64,000 bases of DNA from G963676655 sp963676655 (GCA_963676655.2 CAXXKX010000005.1:248001-312000); one strand, 5' to 3'; shown: positions 35,369 through 44,640, counted from the first letter of the stretch. Program-made: numbers and translations. The notes: a model not told the origin generated them from the sequence alone.

Positions 35369-36226
35369 TCAGTTGGTCGCGAAAGCGGACGGGGTGACTC
35401 CGTTCTTCTTCTTGAAGATGCGGGAAAAATAATTGGGACTGGCAAAACCTGATTCAAAAGCGATTTCCGCGATGGTCATCGAGGAGCTTTGCAATAATTT
35501 CCCGGCATATTCCAGGCGTTTCTGGTTGAGATATTCAAGCGGTGAAATGTTTAATTCAGATCTGAATATTTTACACAGATGATTTTCCGTCACACTGCAG
35601 CTTTCGGCTACTTTGCACACATTCAACCCGGGATTGGCGTAATAGGTATCAATATAGCCCTTCCCCATCAGCAGCGTCCTTGAATGCTGGACTATGTTCT
35701 CTTCCGGGCGGCGATCGTCAAAAAACACACTGAGCAATTCAATAAATAAACCTTTGCGACGGAACTCACAGAACGGGTCCGAATCCCGGAAACGGACAAT
35801 CCTGCCAAGCAGTTCACTAAACCGGGCCGTATCGGAGGTAATTCGATGAGCCGGAAGTTCAAGCGGAACCCATTCAGGCGTCAAGTTGTACACCGCGTCA
35901 TGAATCCCCTGCGTATTATCGGTGAATACATACGGCAAGCCAGCGATTTCATTAGCCGGTTCCCAGTCAAAATGAACACAATAGCGTTCAGCTTTGCCAT
36001 GTTCGACAATTGTACAATGCGGCAGCATCGGCGGCAATATGACCATGCTGCCGGTGCGACACTCGAACGTCCCTTTCCCGGTAATGATCCTGCCTTCTCC
36101 CGAAGCAAAATAGATCAACTCATGATTGAAGAGAATACGGTTCGGCTCAATCCAGCCGGCTTCAGCCACCCCGTGCCATATGGTCCCGGTAACCGGATTT
36201 ATCCTCTGCAAAACACCATAAAGCAT
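35369..36226 (-). CDS. AraC-family transcriptional regulator
   Basis: 285 residues from the ATG at 36226, chosen because AGGA lies six bases upstream; an ATG at 36241 is the alternative. An AraC-type cupin sensor is visible (LIYFASGEGRIITGKGTFECRTGSMVILPPMLPHCTIVEHG). The C-terminal double HTH reads LNVCKVAESCSVTENHLCKIFRSELNISPLEYLNQKRLEYAGKLL and TIAEIAFESGFASPNYFSRIFKKKNGVTPSAF. It is transcribed away from the two alcohol-dehydrogenase-like genes, with a hairpin-repeat cluster in the 470-base gap between them. Confidence 0.92.
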   Translation of the reverse strand: MLYGVLQRINPVTGTIWHGVAEAGWIEPNRILFNHELIYFASGEGRIITGKGTFECRTGSMVILPPMLPHCTIVEHGKAERYCVHFDWEPANEIAGLPYVFTDNTQGIHDAVYNLTPEWVPLELPAHRITSDTARFSELLGRIVRFRDSDPFCEFRRKGLFIELLSVFFDDRRPEENIVQHSRTLLMGKGYIDTYYANPGLNVCKVAESCSVTENHLCKIFRSELNISPLEYLNQKRLEYAGKLLQSSSMTIAEIAFESGFASPNYFSRIFKKKNGVTPSAFATN

Positions 36227-36383
36227 AATATGTCCTATCATTGATAAAATAGTCTTCTTGTTTTATGCTCAATAAACTATTATCTTAATATAAGTTAAAA
36301 ACTAAATTATACTAATCGAAAGTTTATAAAAATGGCTCTTTGGGTTTTTCCATGGGTATTGAAAAGCAATCAGTATGAAGTCC

Positions 36384-36623
36384 CTGGGAGCGCGGACGTC
36401 TCGTCCGCATCAAGGGTACGTCTCGTACCCGTTGCCTGGGAGCGTGGACGTCTCGTCCGCATCAAGAGTTTGCTTTATCGTGTATCTCTACCGGCGCTTT
36501 CGCCGACCACTAGATTCGATTTATCTGGCTCCAACCTCTTTTTGCAGGCGAGACGCCTGCATGCGGACGAGACGTCCGCGCTCCCAGGGGTAATGCATGC
36601 GGACGAGACGTCCACGCTCCCGG
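36384..36623. repeat. cluster of six CGTCTCG-core hairpins
   Basis: Six 17-base hairpins, each with 7-base arms and a three-base TCT (or AGA) loop: 36392-36408, 36414-36430, 36444-36460, then in opposite orientation 36544-36560, 36563-36579, 36599-36615. The inner CGTCTCG is constant while outer arms change together (GCGG, GGGTA, GTGG, GCAG). GCTCCC/GGGAGC flanks four of them, giving two direct and two inverted units. Small reading frames across it are repeat artefacts. The remaining sequence in 36227-36693 shows only a small CGGCGCTTTCGCCG palindrome (about 36492-36505). Confidence 0.85.
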
Positions 36624-36693
36624 GAAGTAGTATATTGATTTTTAGTGATTTCATTAAAATACAAACCATAAAAAACAAAATAAGGATTAGAAA

Positions 36694-37722
36694 ATGAAAA
36701 CAAAAGCAATCGTCCTGGAAGGCGTACGCCAGGTCGGAATACAGGAACTGGAACTGTCGTCGATGCGCACTTGTGAAATCCTGGTCGAGAACGAAGTCAG
36801 CGCCATTTCAGTCGGCACTGAACGCTGGGCCTACATCGGCAAACGCGCTGAGATCGGCTTTCCGAGCGTTCTGGGTTACATGGGTATCGGCAAAATCATC
36901 GAAGTCGGAACCGATGCCGCATCACGCGGCTACAAAGTCGGCGACCGGGTCAACTTCATGAACAGCACCCTGCCCCGCGGCTACGATAAAACCTGGATGG
37001 GAACCCATCTTTCGCACGCTCTGGTCGATGTCTGCAACGGCGTCGATTGGGAAGAAGGCGGATTCAACTGTATGCGTTGTGAAGTCGTGCCGGAAAACTG
37101 TTCGCCTGAATCTGTAGCATTGACTCAACTCTGTGCCGTAGCGTTGCGCGGAATCGATATGGCGGAGATTCCGACCGGCTCTAAAGTACTGGTCAACGGT
37201 CTTGGCATCATCGGTCAGTTTGCCGCACAAATCTGCAAATTGAAAGGCGCTTATGTGGCCGCATCAGATGTCAAGGAAAATCGTCTGAAACTGGCGTCAG
37301 AATACCGGATAGACCGGGTTATAGACGCCGGCAAAGAAGATGTCCTGGAGATTGCCAACGAAGTTACCTCCGGCAAGGGGTTTGACATCATCATCGACAC
37401 CGCCAGTATTCCTGCTATCGTCAATAAAATATTCCCGGCCCTGAAACTGTTCGGGAAATTCGTTTTCCAGGGCTGGTATCCGCCGCCATCCGAACTCGAC
37501 CTTAATGTATTTCATCAACGTCTGCCTACCTGTTATTTCCCCTGCGCCCATACCGGGGTGGCAACCGGCGCGGCCATGCGTCTGGTATCGAAGGGACTGC
37601 TTGACAATGAAAAAATGATTAGTCATATTGTCAAACCTGAACAAGCCGCGGATATGTTCAAAATGATCGACGAAAACAAAGAAGAGTTCCTGGGAATTCT
37701 GTTTAACTGGAGAAGACTGTAA
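36694..37722 (+). CDS. medium-chain dehydrogenase, zinc-independent-looking MDR
   Basis: 342 residues, AAGGATT before the ATG. GroES-like N-terminal half (ILVENEVSAISVGTERWAYIG), where the usual catalytic Cys and GHE are absent or replaced (SVGTE; VLGYMGIGKIIEVG). The Rossmann half has KVLVNGLGIIGQFAAQICKLKGAYV (about 163-187). The pattern resembles the BchC/sorbitol-dehydrogenase-like branch without the catalytic zinc. It probably oxidises a sugar or polyol with NAD(P). A second MDR gene follows after 87 bases in the same direction, so both may act in one pathway. Confidence 0.88.
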   Translation: MKTKAIVLEGVRQVGIQELELSSMRTCEILVENEVSAISVGTERWAYIGKRAEIGFPSVLGYMGIGKIIEVGTDAASRGYKVGDRVNFMNSTLPRGYDKTWMGTHLSHALVDVCNGVDWEEGGFNCMRCEVVPENCSPESVALTQLCAVALRGIDMAEIPTGSKVLVNGLGIIGQFAAQICKLKGAYVAASDVKENRLKLASEYRIDRVIDAGKEDVLEIANEVTSGKGFDIIIDTASIPAIVNKIFPALKLFGKFVFQGWYPPPSELDLNVFHQRLPTCYFPCAHTGVATGAAMRLVSKGLLDNEKMISHIVKPEQAADMFKMIDENKEEFLGILFNWRRL

Positions 37723-37809
37723 TAATTAGAAATTAGGGCGGAGCCGGAGAGACCGGCTGAAACCCGGAAGACACATCAACTAGAAATTAAAGATAATGGA
37801 ATACTAACT

Positions 37810-38835
37810 ATGAAAGCATTGACTGTAACGGCAGAACATACTCTGGCTTTGGCTGAAATATCGAAGCCGTCCATCGGCGATTACGAGGTTCTGGCAAAGA
37901 TCAAAGCGTGTGGAATATGCTCCACCACCGACCGGGAAATAATCGCCGGAACGCAACCGTACCACAGCGTTTATCCCTGTGTCCTCGGCCATGAATCGAT
38001 CGGCGAAGTGGTCGAGATCGGGTCCAAAGTAAAATACATCAAACCCGGCGATCTGGTAACCCGGGCTTACGGCATTCAGCCCGGACAATCCCGCGACGGC
38101 TACGCCAGCGGCTGGGGAGGCTTTGCGGAATACGGCACCATTATAGACCGTCAAGCAAAGATCGATGACGGCGACACGGCCCTGGCGGAAGATTATACCG
38201 CCTTGCGCCAGAATGTCGTCCCGGCCGGAGTTTCTGTCAAAGAGGCGGTTCTTGCAATATCACTTGCTGAGACCGCAAGCTGGACCTGGCATTGTCCTCC
38301 CGCCGCCGGTAAGAATGCGATCGTGTTCGGCACCGGCATCGCCGGTTTAACCATCGCGTTGTGGTGGAAAATGGCCGGAGCGAAAACCGTTACCGTGGTC
38401 GGACGCCGCAAGGAACGCCTGGACCAAGCATTGGCTATTGCCGCCGATTTCGTCATCAATTCAACCGAAGTCGATCCGGCAAAAGAACTGGTGCGTTTGA
38501 CCGGAGGCAAAGCTGATTTGGCGGCGGAAGCGGTCGGCAGTCGTGCGGTGATGAAACAGATTGTCAATTGCCTGGCGCAAAACGGATCGGCTTGCGCCTA
38601 CGGCGTTCCGGAGGGGCTGGCGTATGAGGTACCGATGTGCGGCATATTTAATATATCCATGCAGCCGGCAGATGAACATCTCGCCTACGATTGGGCATGC
38701 CGGATGATATCACTGGGTAAAATTCCGGTTGATTTGCTGATGACACACGAATTCCCGCTTGATAATTATGAAGCGGCTTTTGAAGCCATAAAATCCGGTG
38801 AAGTGGTCAAGTCGCTTTTGAAAATCGCCGACTGA
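37810..38835 (+). CDS. zinc-type alcohol dehydrogenase family protein (MDR)
   Basis: 341 residues. The N-terminal catalytic domain carries ACGICSTTDREI (zinc cysteine) and VLGHESIGEVVEIGSKVKYIKPGDLV (zinc His-Glu), so unlike its upstream neighbour it keeps the catalytic metal site. A Rossmann segment KNAIVFGTGIAGLTIALWWKMAGAKTVTVVGR follows. The structural-zinc cysteine loop is missing. The C-terminus reads VVKSLLKIAD; a scar of this same 3-prime end is present 5.6 kb downstream at 44401-44460. A terminator follows at 38871-38910. Confidence 0.9.
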   Translation: MKALTVTAEHTLALAEISKPSIGDYEVLAKIKACGICSTTDREIIAGTQPYHSVYPCVLGHESIGEVVEIGSKVKYIKPGDLVTRAYGIQPGQSRDGYASGWGGFAEYGTIIDRQAKIDDGDTALAEDYTALRQNVVPAGVSVKEAVLAISLAETASWTWHCPPAAGKNAIVFGTGIAGLTIALWWKMAGAKTVTVVGRRKERLDQALAIAADFVINSTEVDPAKELVRLTGGKADLAAEAVGSRAVMKQIVNCLAQNGSACAYGVPEGLAYEVPMCGIFNISMQPADEHLAYDWACRMISLGKIPVDLLMTHEFPLDNYEAAFEAIKSGEVVKSLLKIAD

Positions 38836-38870
38836 CCTTAATCTATTGAACAGGTTTTTGTAAGTTTTAT

Positions 38871-38910
38871 GGACCTGATGGACTAGCATATCCATCAGGT
38901 CCTTTTTCTT
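38871..38910 (+). terminator. rho-independent terminator
   Basis: A 12-bp stem GGACCTGATGGA (38871-38882) / TCCATCAGGTCC (38891-38902) with an eight-base loop, followed by TTTTTCTTTT. It ends the two-dehydrogenase unit. Confidence 0.9.
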
Positions 38911-38956
38911 TTATCCGGTTCTCTTAAAAAAATTTATTTTTTTTGAAAAACAGGGG

Positions 38957-39008
38957 TTGACTTTTTCTGCACAATCGGTTAAGCTATATAATAGCACAAC
39001 CGATTAAG
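38957..39008 (+). promoter_or_regulatory. promoter region with twin LacI-type operators
   Basis: TTGACT at 38957-38962 with TAAGCT 17 bases on (38980-38985), or TATAAT at 38987-38992 with a long 24-base spacer. Two 14-base sites, CACAATCGGTTAAG (38970-38983) and CACAACCGATTAAG (38995-39008), centres 25 bases apart, each have the AAnCGnTT centre of LacI-family operators. They precede the LacI gene at 39034, implying autoregulation. The lead-in CAGGGGTTGAC is shared with the other two LacI promoters here. Confidence 0.75.
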
Positions 39009-39033
39009 CAATTATCAAAAAGAGAAATTATAT

Positions 39034-40050
39034 ATGATAACCATGCAGGATATAGCAGATCAAGCGGGAGTCAGCAAAGGAACCGTCTCCTATGTATTGA
39101 ACGGCAAGCAGGAAAAAGCCAGAATCAACCAGGAAACCTGCAGCAAAGTAATAGCTATTGCCGAGAAACTCGGCTACCGGCGCAACGCTATTGCCCAATC
39201 GATGAAGACGGGCAAAACCAACGTAATCGGTTTTATCGGGGGGTTATACAGTAGTTATTGCGTAGAGATTATCAAAGGCATTAATGATATTGCCTCAAAA
39301 AATAACTATATTGTCAAATTATTTCCCGCCGACAATCTGACTGAAGCAAAAAACTCCGCCAGGCAATGCGTGGAACAGCGTCTGGCCGGAGTTATTTGCC
39401 GCTCTCTTTCCGAAGAAAGTTTGAATATTTTGCGCAAGGAACTCGAAACTAACAATATTCCTATAGTTTTAGTTGACAGCAGTTTTTCCCACGATTGGTG
39501 CTCCCGGGTCATTTCCGATGACTTTGATGGAGCAAAACAGGCTACGGAATACTTATTAAAACTCGGACATCGTAAAATTGGCCTGGTTACAAATGTTTTC
39601 AGCCGCGGTTTTGCGAAGATTCGTCATGACGGATTTATCAAGACCATGAAAGATGCAGGACGTAAGATAAATAAAAACGATATTTGTATTCTTGGATATG
39701 ACGATGAAATATCCTCGGAAGAGAGGGAAATTGTCAAAGCATTTTTTACAACGCAAAAACCTACTGCAATATTCTGTGCAAGCGATCCACTGGCAATGAA
39801 AATTCTGAACATCATGTACAGTTTGAATATCAAGGTACCTGATGAAATATCTGTAATAGGATTTGCCGGGGTCAAATATACAGCATTTTCTTCTCCGGCA
39901 CTGACTACGATAAAGCAGCCCTTTGTGGACATGGGGCAAATGGCAAGTGATATTCTATTATCGGAAATAAAAGGTAAATCAATAAAACAGGAGGTAAAAA
40001 TTCCAGTCGACTTAATTATCAGAGATTCGTGCAAAGAAATATATAAATAA
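39034..40050 (+). CDS. LacI-family transcriptional regulator (duplicated module, copy 1)
   Basis: 338 residues. HTH at the extreme N-terminus: MITMQDIADQAGVSKGTVSYVLNGK, then hinge GYRRNAIAQSMKTGKTNVIGFIGGLY. Sensor domain includes PTAIFCASDPLAMKILNIMY and ISVIGFAGVKYTAF...PALTTIKQP. It is a close paralogue of the regulator at 44641-45657, with the same length and long identical stretches in the hinge and the VEQRLAGVICRSLSEE region. It precedes a pseudopilin gene by 45 bases and a GH42-like gene, which it probably controls together with itself. Confidence 0.93.
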   Translation: MITMQDIADQAGVSKGTVSYVLNGKQEKARINQETCSKVIAIAEKLGYRRNAIAQSMKTGKTNVIGFIGGLYSSYCVEIIKGINDIASKNNYIVKLFPADNLTEAKNSARQCVEQRLAGVICRSLSEESLNILRKELETNNIPIVLVDSSFSHDWCSRVISDDFDGAKQATEYLLKLGHRKIGLVTNVFSRGFAKIRHDGFIKTMKDAGRKINKNDICILGYDDEISSEEREIVKAFFTTQKPTAIFCASDPLAMKILNIMYSLNIKVPDEISVIGFAGVKYTAFSSPALTTIKQPFVDMGQMASDILLSEIKGKSIKQEVKIPVDLIIRDSCKEIYK

Positions 40051-40095
40051 GCGATATGGCTTAGCTTGCAAAAGTTAAAACAGGGATAAGGCAAG

Positions 40096-40734
40096 ATGAA
40101 AAAGAAAAACTTCACATTAATAGAACTTCTAGTGGTCATAGCTATCATAGCGATCCTCGCGTCGATGTTGCTGCCAGCGTTGAACAAAGCCAGAATAAGG
40201 GCGAAAACAATTAAATGCACAGCCAATCAAAAACAAATCATCCAAAGTATCATAATGTACACAAACGACAGCGACGGTTACATGCCTCCGAAATTCAGTT
40301 CTGAATACCGTTCAATCTGGGAAAGCAATTCCCCCGTAAGCCTTGGTTTGCTTGTAACAGGAAACTACATCACCAGACGCAATTCTACTGAAACAGGAAT
40401 TGTCAGAACTGCCAGACCATTGGTTTTCAAATGCTCCGAGCCACAAACAAACACCTTAGGCTGGAGTACCAGCGGAGGCAATTTTATCGACTACGTCTAC
40501 ACCAGGGACTGTGCGAGTTTTAAAGCAAAATATCCTAATATCGGCCGACGCTCAATAACTTTCTGCATGGCAAGTCGTGATCGTCTGCTTCGTGTCCCGG
40601 ACAGGATAATGTATCACGACGACGGCACAACCCATTCAAGAAGTGACGGATCAGCAGCCTGGGTAAAAAGAGTGGTTGTCCATCAATACGGAGACTGGCT
40701 CAGTGCCGGCCTCAAGTCTCTTGACGAGAATTAA
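40096..40734 (+). CDS. pseudopilin-like protein (duplicated module, copy 1)
   Basis: 212 residues, AAGG before the ATG. Very short leader MKKKN then FTLIELLVVIAII with Glu5, helix to KARIRAKTIKCTANQKQII. The C-terminal region has HDDGTTHSRSDGSAAWV in place of a typical H-X9-DG motif, so the tail has diverged. Asn precedes Phe+1. It sits between the LacI gene and the GH42-like gene, in the same direction, with about 50-base gaps. Confidence 0.87.
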   Translation: MKKKNFTLIELLVVIAIIAILASMLLPALNKARIRAKTIKCTANQKQIIQSIIMYTNDSDGYMPPKFSSEYRSIWESNSPVSLGLLVTGNYITRRNSTETGIVRTARPLVFKCSEPQTNTLGWSTSGGNFIDYVYTRDCASFKAKYPNIGRRSITFCMASRDRLLRVPDRIMYHDDGTTHSRSDGSAAWVKRVVVHQYGDWLSAGLKSLDEN

Positions 40735-40788
40735 TAACAAACTGCAATCATTATAATATATCTTTTACCAGGAAAGCATTTACGGTCT

Positions 40789-43700
40789 ATGAAGCGATTA
40801 ATTCCACTCATAACAATTTTATCAGGGTTTATTGTAACAGGAGAGAATATTGTTAAAAACGGCTCATTCGAAGGACTTCCGGGCAAACGCCCATCCGGTT
40901 GGAACTGGGGCTGTGCCAGAAATGCGAAATGCAAATTTGAGATTGTAAGTAATAATGCTGCCGATGGAAGTACTGCTGTACAGATCATAAATTTAACGCC
41001 TAAAACTCCAAATGTTTTTGGCGCGATGACCCAGTATGTCAAGCTGGCTCCCGGGGTGGAATACAGCCTGTCTATCAAGGTAAAAGGCAATGGCGGGGGA
41101 CTGTCCATCAGACGCGGCAGACTCTGGCGGGGAGTAATCAGCATTAAACCGTCAGCGGCATGGAGAACTTATACAAGAAACTTCAAAATAGACAGTAAGG
41201 AACTTGAACCAAATGGTTTAACTGTTCTAAAAATCATCAGTGAAGATAAAGGCAAAGTTTGGATTGACGACCTGAAAATAAAACCGTCAGGAGACGGCTC
41301 TGTTATCGGGGATGAAAGACCTCTTTACAAAGTTAACAAGTTAAGCGGTAATTTTGAACATATTCGCTCGATTCCAAGCCGCTTTAAAAAAATGCATTTA
41401 CCTAAGAATACAGGGCAAGGGTCTATAAATAAAAAAGATTTTTCAGCTGATCTTGCGTTCGGCTATGATAAGCAGGGCTTGATTTTTCTGGCAAATATTT
41501 CCGACGATAAAACCAGAAATGTTCCAGGTTCCGGCATGTGGGTTGGCGACAGCATTCAAGTCCGTTTCGATTGTTCCGCCAAGCGTTCCAAACAAGCAGA
41601 GGCAACAGATCTCGAACTCGGATTCAATGTCGCCGCCAATGGCAAAGTGGGAAACTGGTGCTGGAGCGGTCCGGGAAAATACTCCGGTCACTCGCTTTCC
41701 AATGATGTATTGGAAACTAGGGCTGTCAAAACTAAAGCCGGATATTTTTTAGTCGCGCGTATAAGCTGGAAACTGCTGCATGGAATGAATAAACCGGCAA
41801 ACGGACGTTTCGGTTTTAATGTGGCCATCAACGAATCGGACAAATCCGGTGAACGCAAGGTCTATTTTCTTACCCCGGGAATCCATGATTACAAAGGCTC
41901 TGATAAATACTATAAAGGAATGATCGATTTTAATACCCCGTCAGAGTGGGTTTCTATTGACCAGGAATCAAATCATAAAGCACTCAAAGGTTCCATGGCC
42001 GCCATCAATCAGAACGGGAAACTGGCATTCACCGCCGAACTTATTGATTCCAAAGGAAAAAAAATCAACCAGAAAATAGCAGGCATAGAAGCTCAAAAAA
42101 ATGAGGTATTGGAAATCCCTTTCAAAATTGCGTTGACAAAGCTCAGCCAGGGATGCTATACGGTTGAATTCAAGCTTAACGGAAAGACGATAAAACTCTA
42201 TAAGGGCTGCAAAGAGGATCTTTATAAAAAACAGGTTGCGATATTTGATAACTTTATGAAAAAACTTGCATCACTGAACAAGGAGTTTACCGCGTTTTAC
42301 GGCAAGAATGAATGCTCCGCCTACATCTCAATTCCATTGTTCATTCTCAAAAAACACTTGCCTGAATTCAGAAACCGGTTACTTGGCGCGAAAACCGAGG
42401 GCGAAAAAAAATACTATGCTGAAAAAGCCGCCATGATAAATCCAGAACTTATAGAAGAGTTCAAAGACCTGGAACAAAAGCTCGTATTATTGAAATCCGG
42501 CAAGACCTTACCCGCAACATTCAAATTCGTATCGTCGCCGGTTTCCCTTGTCAATGGCTGGCCGCAGGCAACGGTGAAGGATATGCATGGAAATAAACAG
42601 GTAAGGCCAGTGGTATTTGACGGCTTCGGTCATTTCGGGTATGTAGACCGAAATATTGAAAATTTTCAATACATGGGAGTCAATGCGGTCCAAGTCGAAA
42701 TCGGCCCCAGATCATTTTTCCCGCGGGAAAGTAAAAAACAGGAATTCGAACCTGATTTCAAGAAATTTGACAAACGTTTCAACCCTTTATTGAAAAAAGC
42801 CTGGGAAAATAATATCCAGATCGTACTACTGATCTCGCCGCACTATATTCCCAAATGGCTGGTAAAAAAATACCCAGACCTGAAACAAACTTCCGGAACA
42901 TTTGGTTACGAATTCAATCATCCTGTTGCCATCAGAATGATGAAAGCCTATATTCCCGCGCTCATGGGACGTTTGAAAATCAATCCATACTTCAAAGCAA
43001 TTCACAGTATTTGTTTATCCAATGAGCCCAGTTATGCCGGATGTTCACTCGAAAACAAGTTTTCAGTCAAACAATTTAAACAATACATGGAGAAAAAATA
43101 CGGAAACATCTCGGCATTTAATCGCAAGGCGCAAAGAAATTTTAAAGACTTTGACAGTCTTATCAATACCGGAATAAAAGACAGTGCCGTAAAATATGAG
43201 TTTTATACATTCTCACATCAAGCTTTCAGCGGTTTTCACCGGCTGCTGGCCACTGAAATAAAAAAAGTATGCCCGGAAATGCCGGTACATGCAAAAGTAA
43301 TGGCCTGGCGCTCTTTTCTTGAATATGACTCGGGTACCGACCCGGAACAGATGGCGGAATTAAGCGATTATAATGGCAATGACAGTTCTTCTACCTACGG
43401 ACAGGGCAGTCTCGCGGCGGGAACATCATTTTTTCAATGGCATGAAACCCAGATATCTTCAAAACCAATATCAGTATGTAATTCCGAAAACCACATCATT
43501 GACGACAATGAGGACCGCCCGATACCAAATGACCACGTCTATACGGCACTCATGGAACAGCACATATCCGGAGCCAGTACCATCATCACCTGGGTTTACT
43601 CACCATACTGGTATGAAAGATGGGTAAAAAACAATAAATATCCTTTTGCGGGCAGCATATATCATCGTCCGGGTAATTTAATTGCCCATGCAAAAGCTCA

Positions 43701-44355
43701 ACTTGACGCGATGCGGCTGGCTCCGCAATTAAAGAAGTTCCTTGTATATAAACCGGAAATCGCGATGATATATTCCAGCACCAGTGTCGCGCTGGGCAAT
43801 TATGGAGCACAACCTTACAGCCAACTGTCGTCGACCGGTTACCGGCCGCGTTTTGTAACAGAGAAGCAGCTTGCACAAGGTAATATGGAAAAAACCAAAC
43901 TAATATTCGCAACCGGGGTTCCGGAAATATCCAACCAGGCGGCAGAAGGTATGGGGAAATTTGTCAGAAACGGCGGTGTCGTTATTGTCGATAATTTCAG
44001 TTTGCGCAAAAATGAATTCGGCAATAAATTAAACCTGTCCTTTAAACCGGTAAGAATTAATGACTTTTCCATTAAGAACCTGAAAAAATATATCAGTAAA
44101 ACCATCAGGAAACTCCCCGTTTCCATGCAAGTTATTGATGGTAAAAGCGCGGACAACATTGTTTTCAGAATGGTACCGGACGAAAAAAACAACTGGATTA
44201 TAAACCTGGTCAACTACAACAGCACTTCGCGAAATATCAAACTGACCGGCCAAGGATCTTTTTACGATCTCATTTCAGAAAAAGAATTCAAACCGGAATT
44301 AGAGTTACGTCCGCTAAAGCCGTTCATCCTGCGTTTTACCCCAAACAAGCAATGA
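40789..44355 (+). CDS. large secreted GH42-like glycoside hydrolase with binding domains
   Basis: 1,188 residues, signal peptide near residue 18. Residues about 19-165: CBM4/9-like domain (IVKNGSFEGLPGKRPSGWNWG). About 180-385: CBM9/DOMON-like domain (GLIFLANISDDKT; GDSIQVRFDC). About 600-1000: GH42-type TIM barrel starting PVVFDGFGHFGYVDRNIENFQYMGVNAVQVEIGP; acid/base Glu746 in ICLSNEPSY and nucleophile Glu900 in VCNSENHI. About 1005-1180: a beta-galactosidase trimerisation-like domain (KFLVYKPEIAMIYSSTS...; NGGVVIVDNFS) and a small C-terminal beta domain. Likely an exo-acting galactosidase or relative on a polysaccharide side chain; true substrate is not shown by sequence. Confidence 0.82.
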   Translation: MKRLIPLITILSGFIVTGENIVKNGSFEGLPGKRPSGWNWGCARNAKCKFEIVSNNAADGSTAVQIINLTPKTPNVFGAMTQYVKLAPGVEYSLSIKVKGNGGGLSIRRGRLWRGVISIKPSAAWRTYTRNFKIDSKELEPNGLTVLKIISEDKGKVWIDDLKIKPSGDGSVIGDERPLYKVNKLSGNFEHIRSIPSRFKKMHLPKNTGQGSINKKDFSADLAFGYDKQGLIFLANISDDKTRNVPGSGMWVGDSIQVRFDCSAKRSKQAEATDLELGFNVAANGKVGNWCWSGPGKYSGHSLSNDVLETRAVKTKAGYFLVARISWKLLHGMNKPANGRFGFNVAINESDKSGERKVYFLTPGIHDYKGSDKYYKGMIDFNTPSEWVSIDQESNHKALKGSMAAINQNGKLAFTAELIDSKGKKINQKIAGIEAQKNEVLEIPFKIALTKLSQGCYTVEFKLNGKTIKLYKGCKEDLYKKQVAIFDNFMKKLASLNKEFTAFYGKNECSAYISIPLFILKKHLPEFRNRLLGAKTEGEKKYYAEKAAMINPELIEEFKDLEQKLVLLKSGKTLPATFKFVSSPVSLVNGWPQATVKDMHGNKQVRPVVFDGFGHFGYVDRNIENFQYMGVNAVQVEIGPRSFFPRESKKQEFEPDFKKFDKRFNPLLKKAWENNIQIVLLISPHYIPKWLVKKYPDLKQTSGTFGYEFNHPVAIRMMKAYIPALMGRLKINPYFKAIHSICLSNEPSYAGCSLENKFSVKQFKQYMEKKYGNISAFNRKAQRNFKDFDSLINTGIKDSAVKYEFYTFSHQAFSGFHRLLATEIKKVCPEMPVHAKVMAWRSFLEYDSGTDPEQMAELSDYNGNDSSSTYGQGSLAAGTSFFQWHETQISSKPISVCNSENHIIDDNEDRPIPNDHVYTALMEQHISGASTIITWVYSPYWYERWVKNNKYPFAGSIYHRPGNLIAHAKAQLDAMRLAPQLKKFLVYKPEIAMIYSSTSVALGNYGAQPYSQLSSTGYRPRFVTEKQLAQGNMEKTKLIFATGVPEISNQAAEGMGKFVRNGGVVIVDNFSLRKNEFGNKLNLSFKPVRINDFSIKNLKKYISKTIRKLPVSMQVIDGKSADNIVFRMVPDEKNNWIINLVNYNSTSRNIKLTGQGSFYDLISEKEFKPELELRPLKPFILRFTPNKQ

Positions 44356-44400
44356 CCTGATAAACTGGAAAATGTGTCAAATCAAAAAGGAATTATATTT

Positions 44401-44460
44401 GAAACCGTACAAGTCAAGTCTCTTTTGAAAATAACCGACAAAACTGAAACAGTTCAATGA
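44401..44460 (+). pseudogene. remnant of an alcohol dehydrogenase 3-prime end
   Basis: One frame reads FETVQVKSLLKITDKTETVQ and stops, closely matching the end of the MDR gene at 37810-38835 (FEAIKSGEVVKSLLKIAD), including the DNA run AAGTC(T/G)CTTTTGAAAAT. It begins about 45 bases after the GH42-like gene and is followed, as in the intact copy, by a terminator and a LacI gene. It is best explained as a duplication scar. Confidence 0.7.
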
Positions 44461-44478
44461 GCCTTAAAAACTCAGGAG

Positions 44479-44516
44479 CCTGGAGGATTTCTGATCCTCC
44501 AGGTCTATTTCTTTTA
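44479..44516 (+). terminator. rho-independent terminator
   Basis: A 10-bp stem CCTGGAGGAT (44479-44488) / ATCCTCCAGG (44494-44503), loop TTCTG, then TCTATTTCTTTT. It is the counterpart of the terminator at 38871-38910 in the duplicated block. Confidence 0.85.
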
Positions 44517-44554
44517 TGTTCAATAAAAAAATTACTTTTTTGTAAAACAGGGGG

Positions 44555-44605
44555 TTGACATTTTTGACACAATCGTGTAAGCTATAAACAACACAATCGT
44601 GTAAG
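44555..44605 (+). promoter_or_regulatory. promoter region with twin LacI-type operators
   Basis: TTGACA at 44555-44560 with TAAGCT 17 bases on (44578-44583), or TATAAA at 44583-44588 with a 22-base spacer. CACAATCGTGTAAG occurs twice, 44568-44581 and 44592-44605, centres 24 bases apart. Compared with the paralogous promoter at 38957-39008 the left half CACAA is kept and the right half changed (GGTT or GATT to TGT), suggesting divergent operator specificity. Confidence 0.75.
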
Positions 44606-44640
44606 TTAAAAATAAAACAGATGTATCCAAGGTCAAAAGA

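Noticed and set aside
36384..36623. CRISPR array
   Set aside because: Repeats are palindromic, irregularly spaced, in both orientations and lack uniform unique spacers; no cas genes in the window.
36332..36697. Overlapping open frames on both strands translating the hairpin repeats (GSADVSSA- and WERGRLVR-type peptides)
   Set aside because: They exist only because the palindromic repeats lack stops; frames on both strands overlap, with no RBS and no domain.
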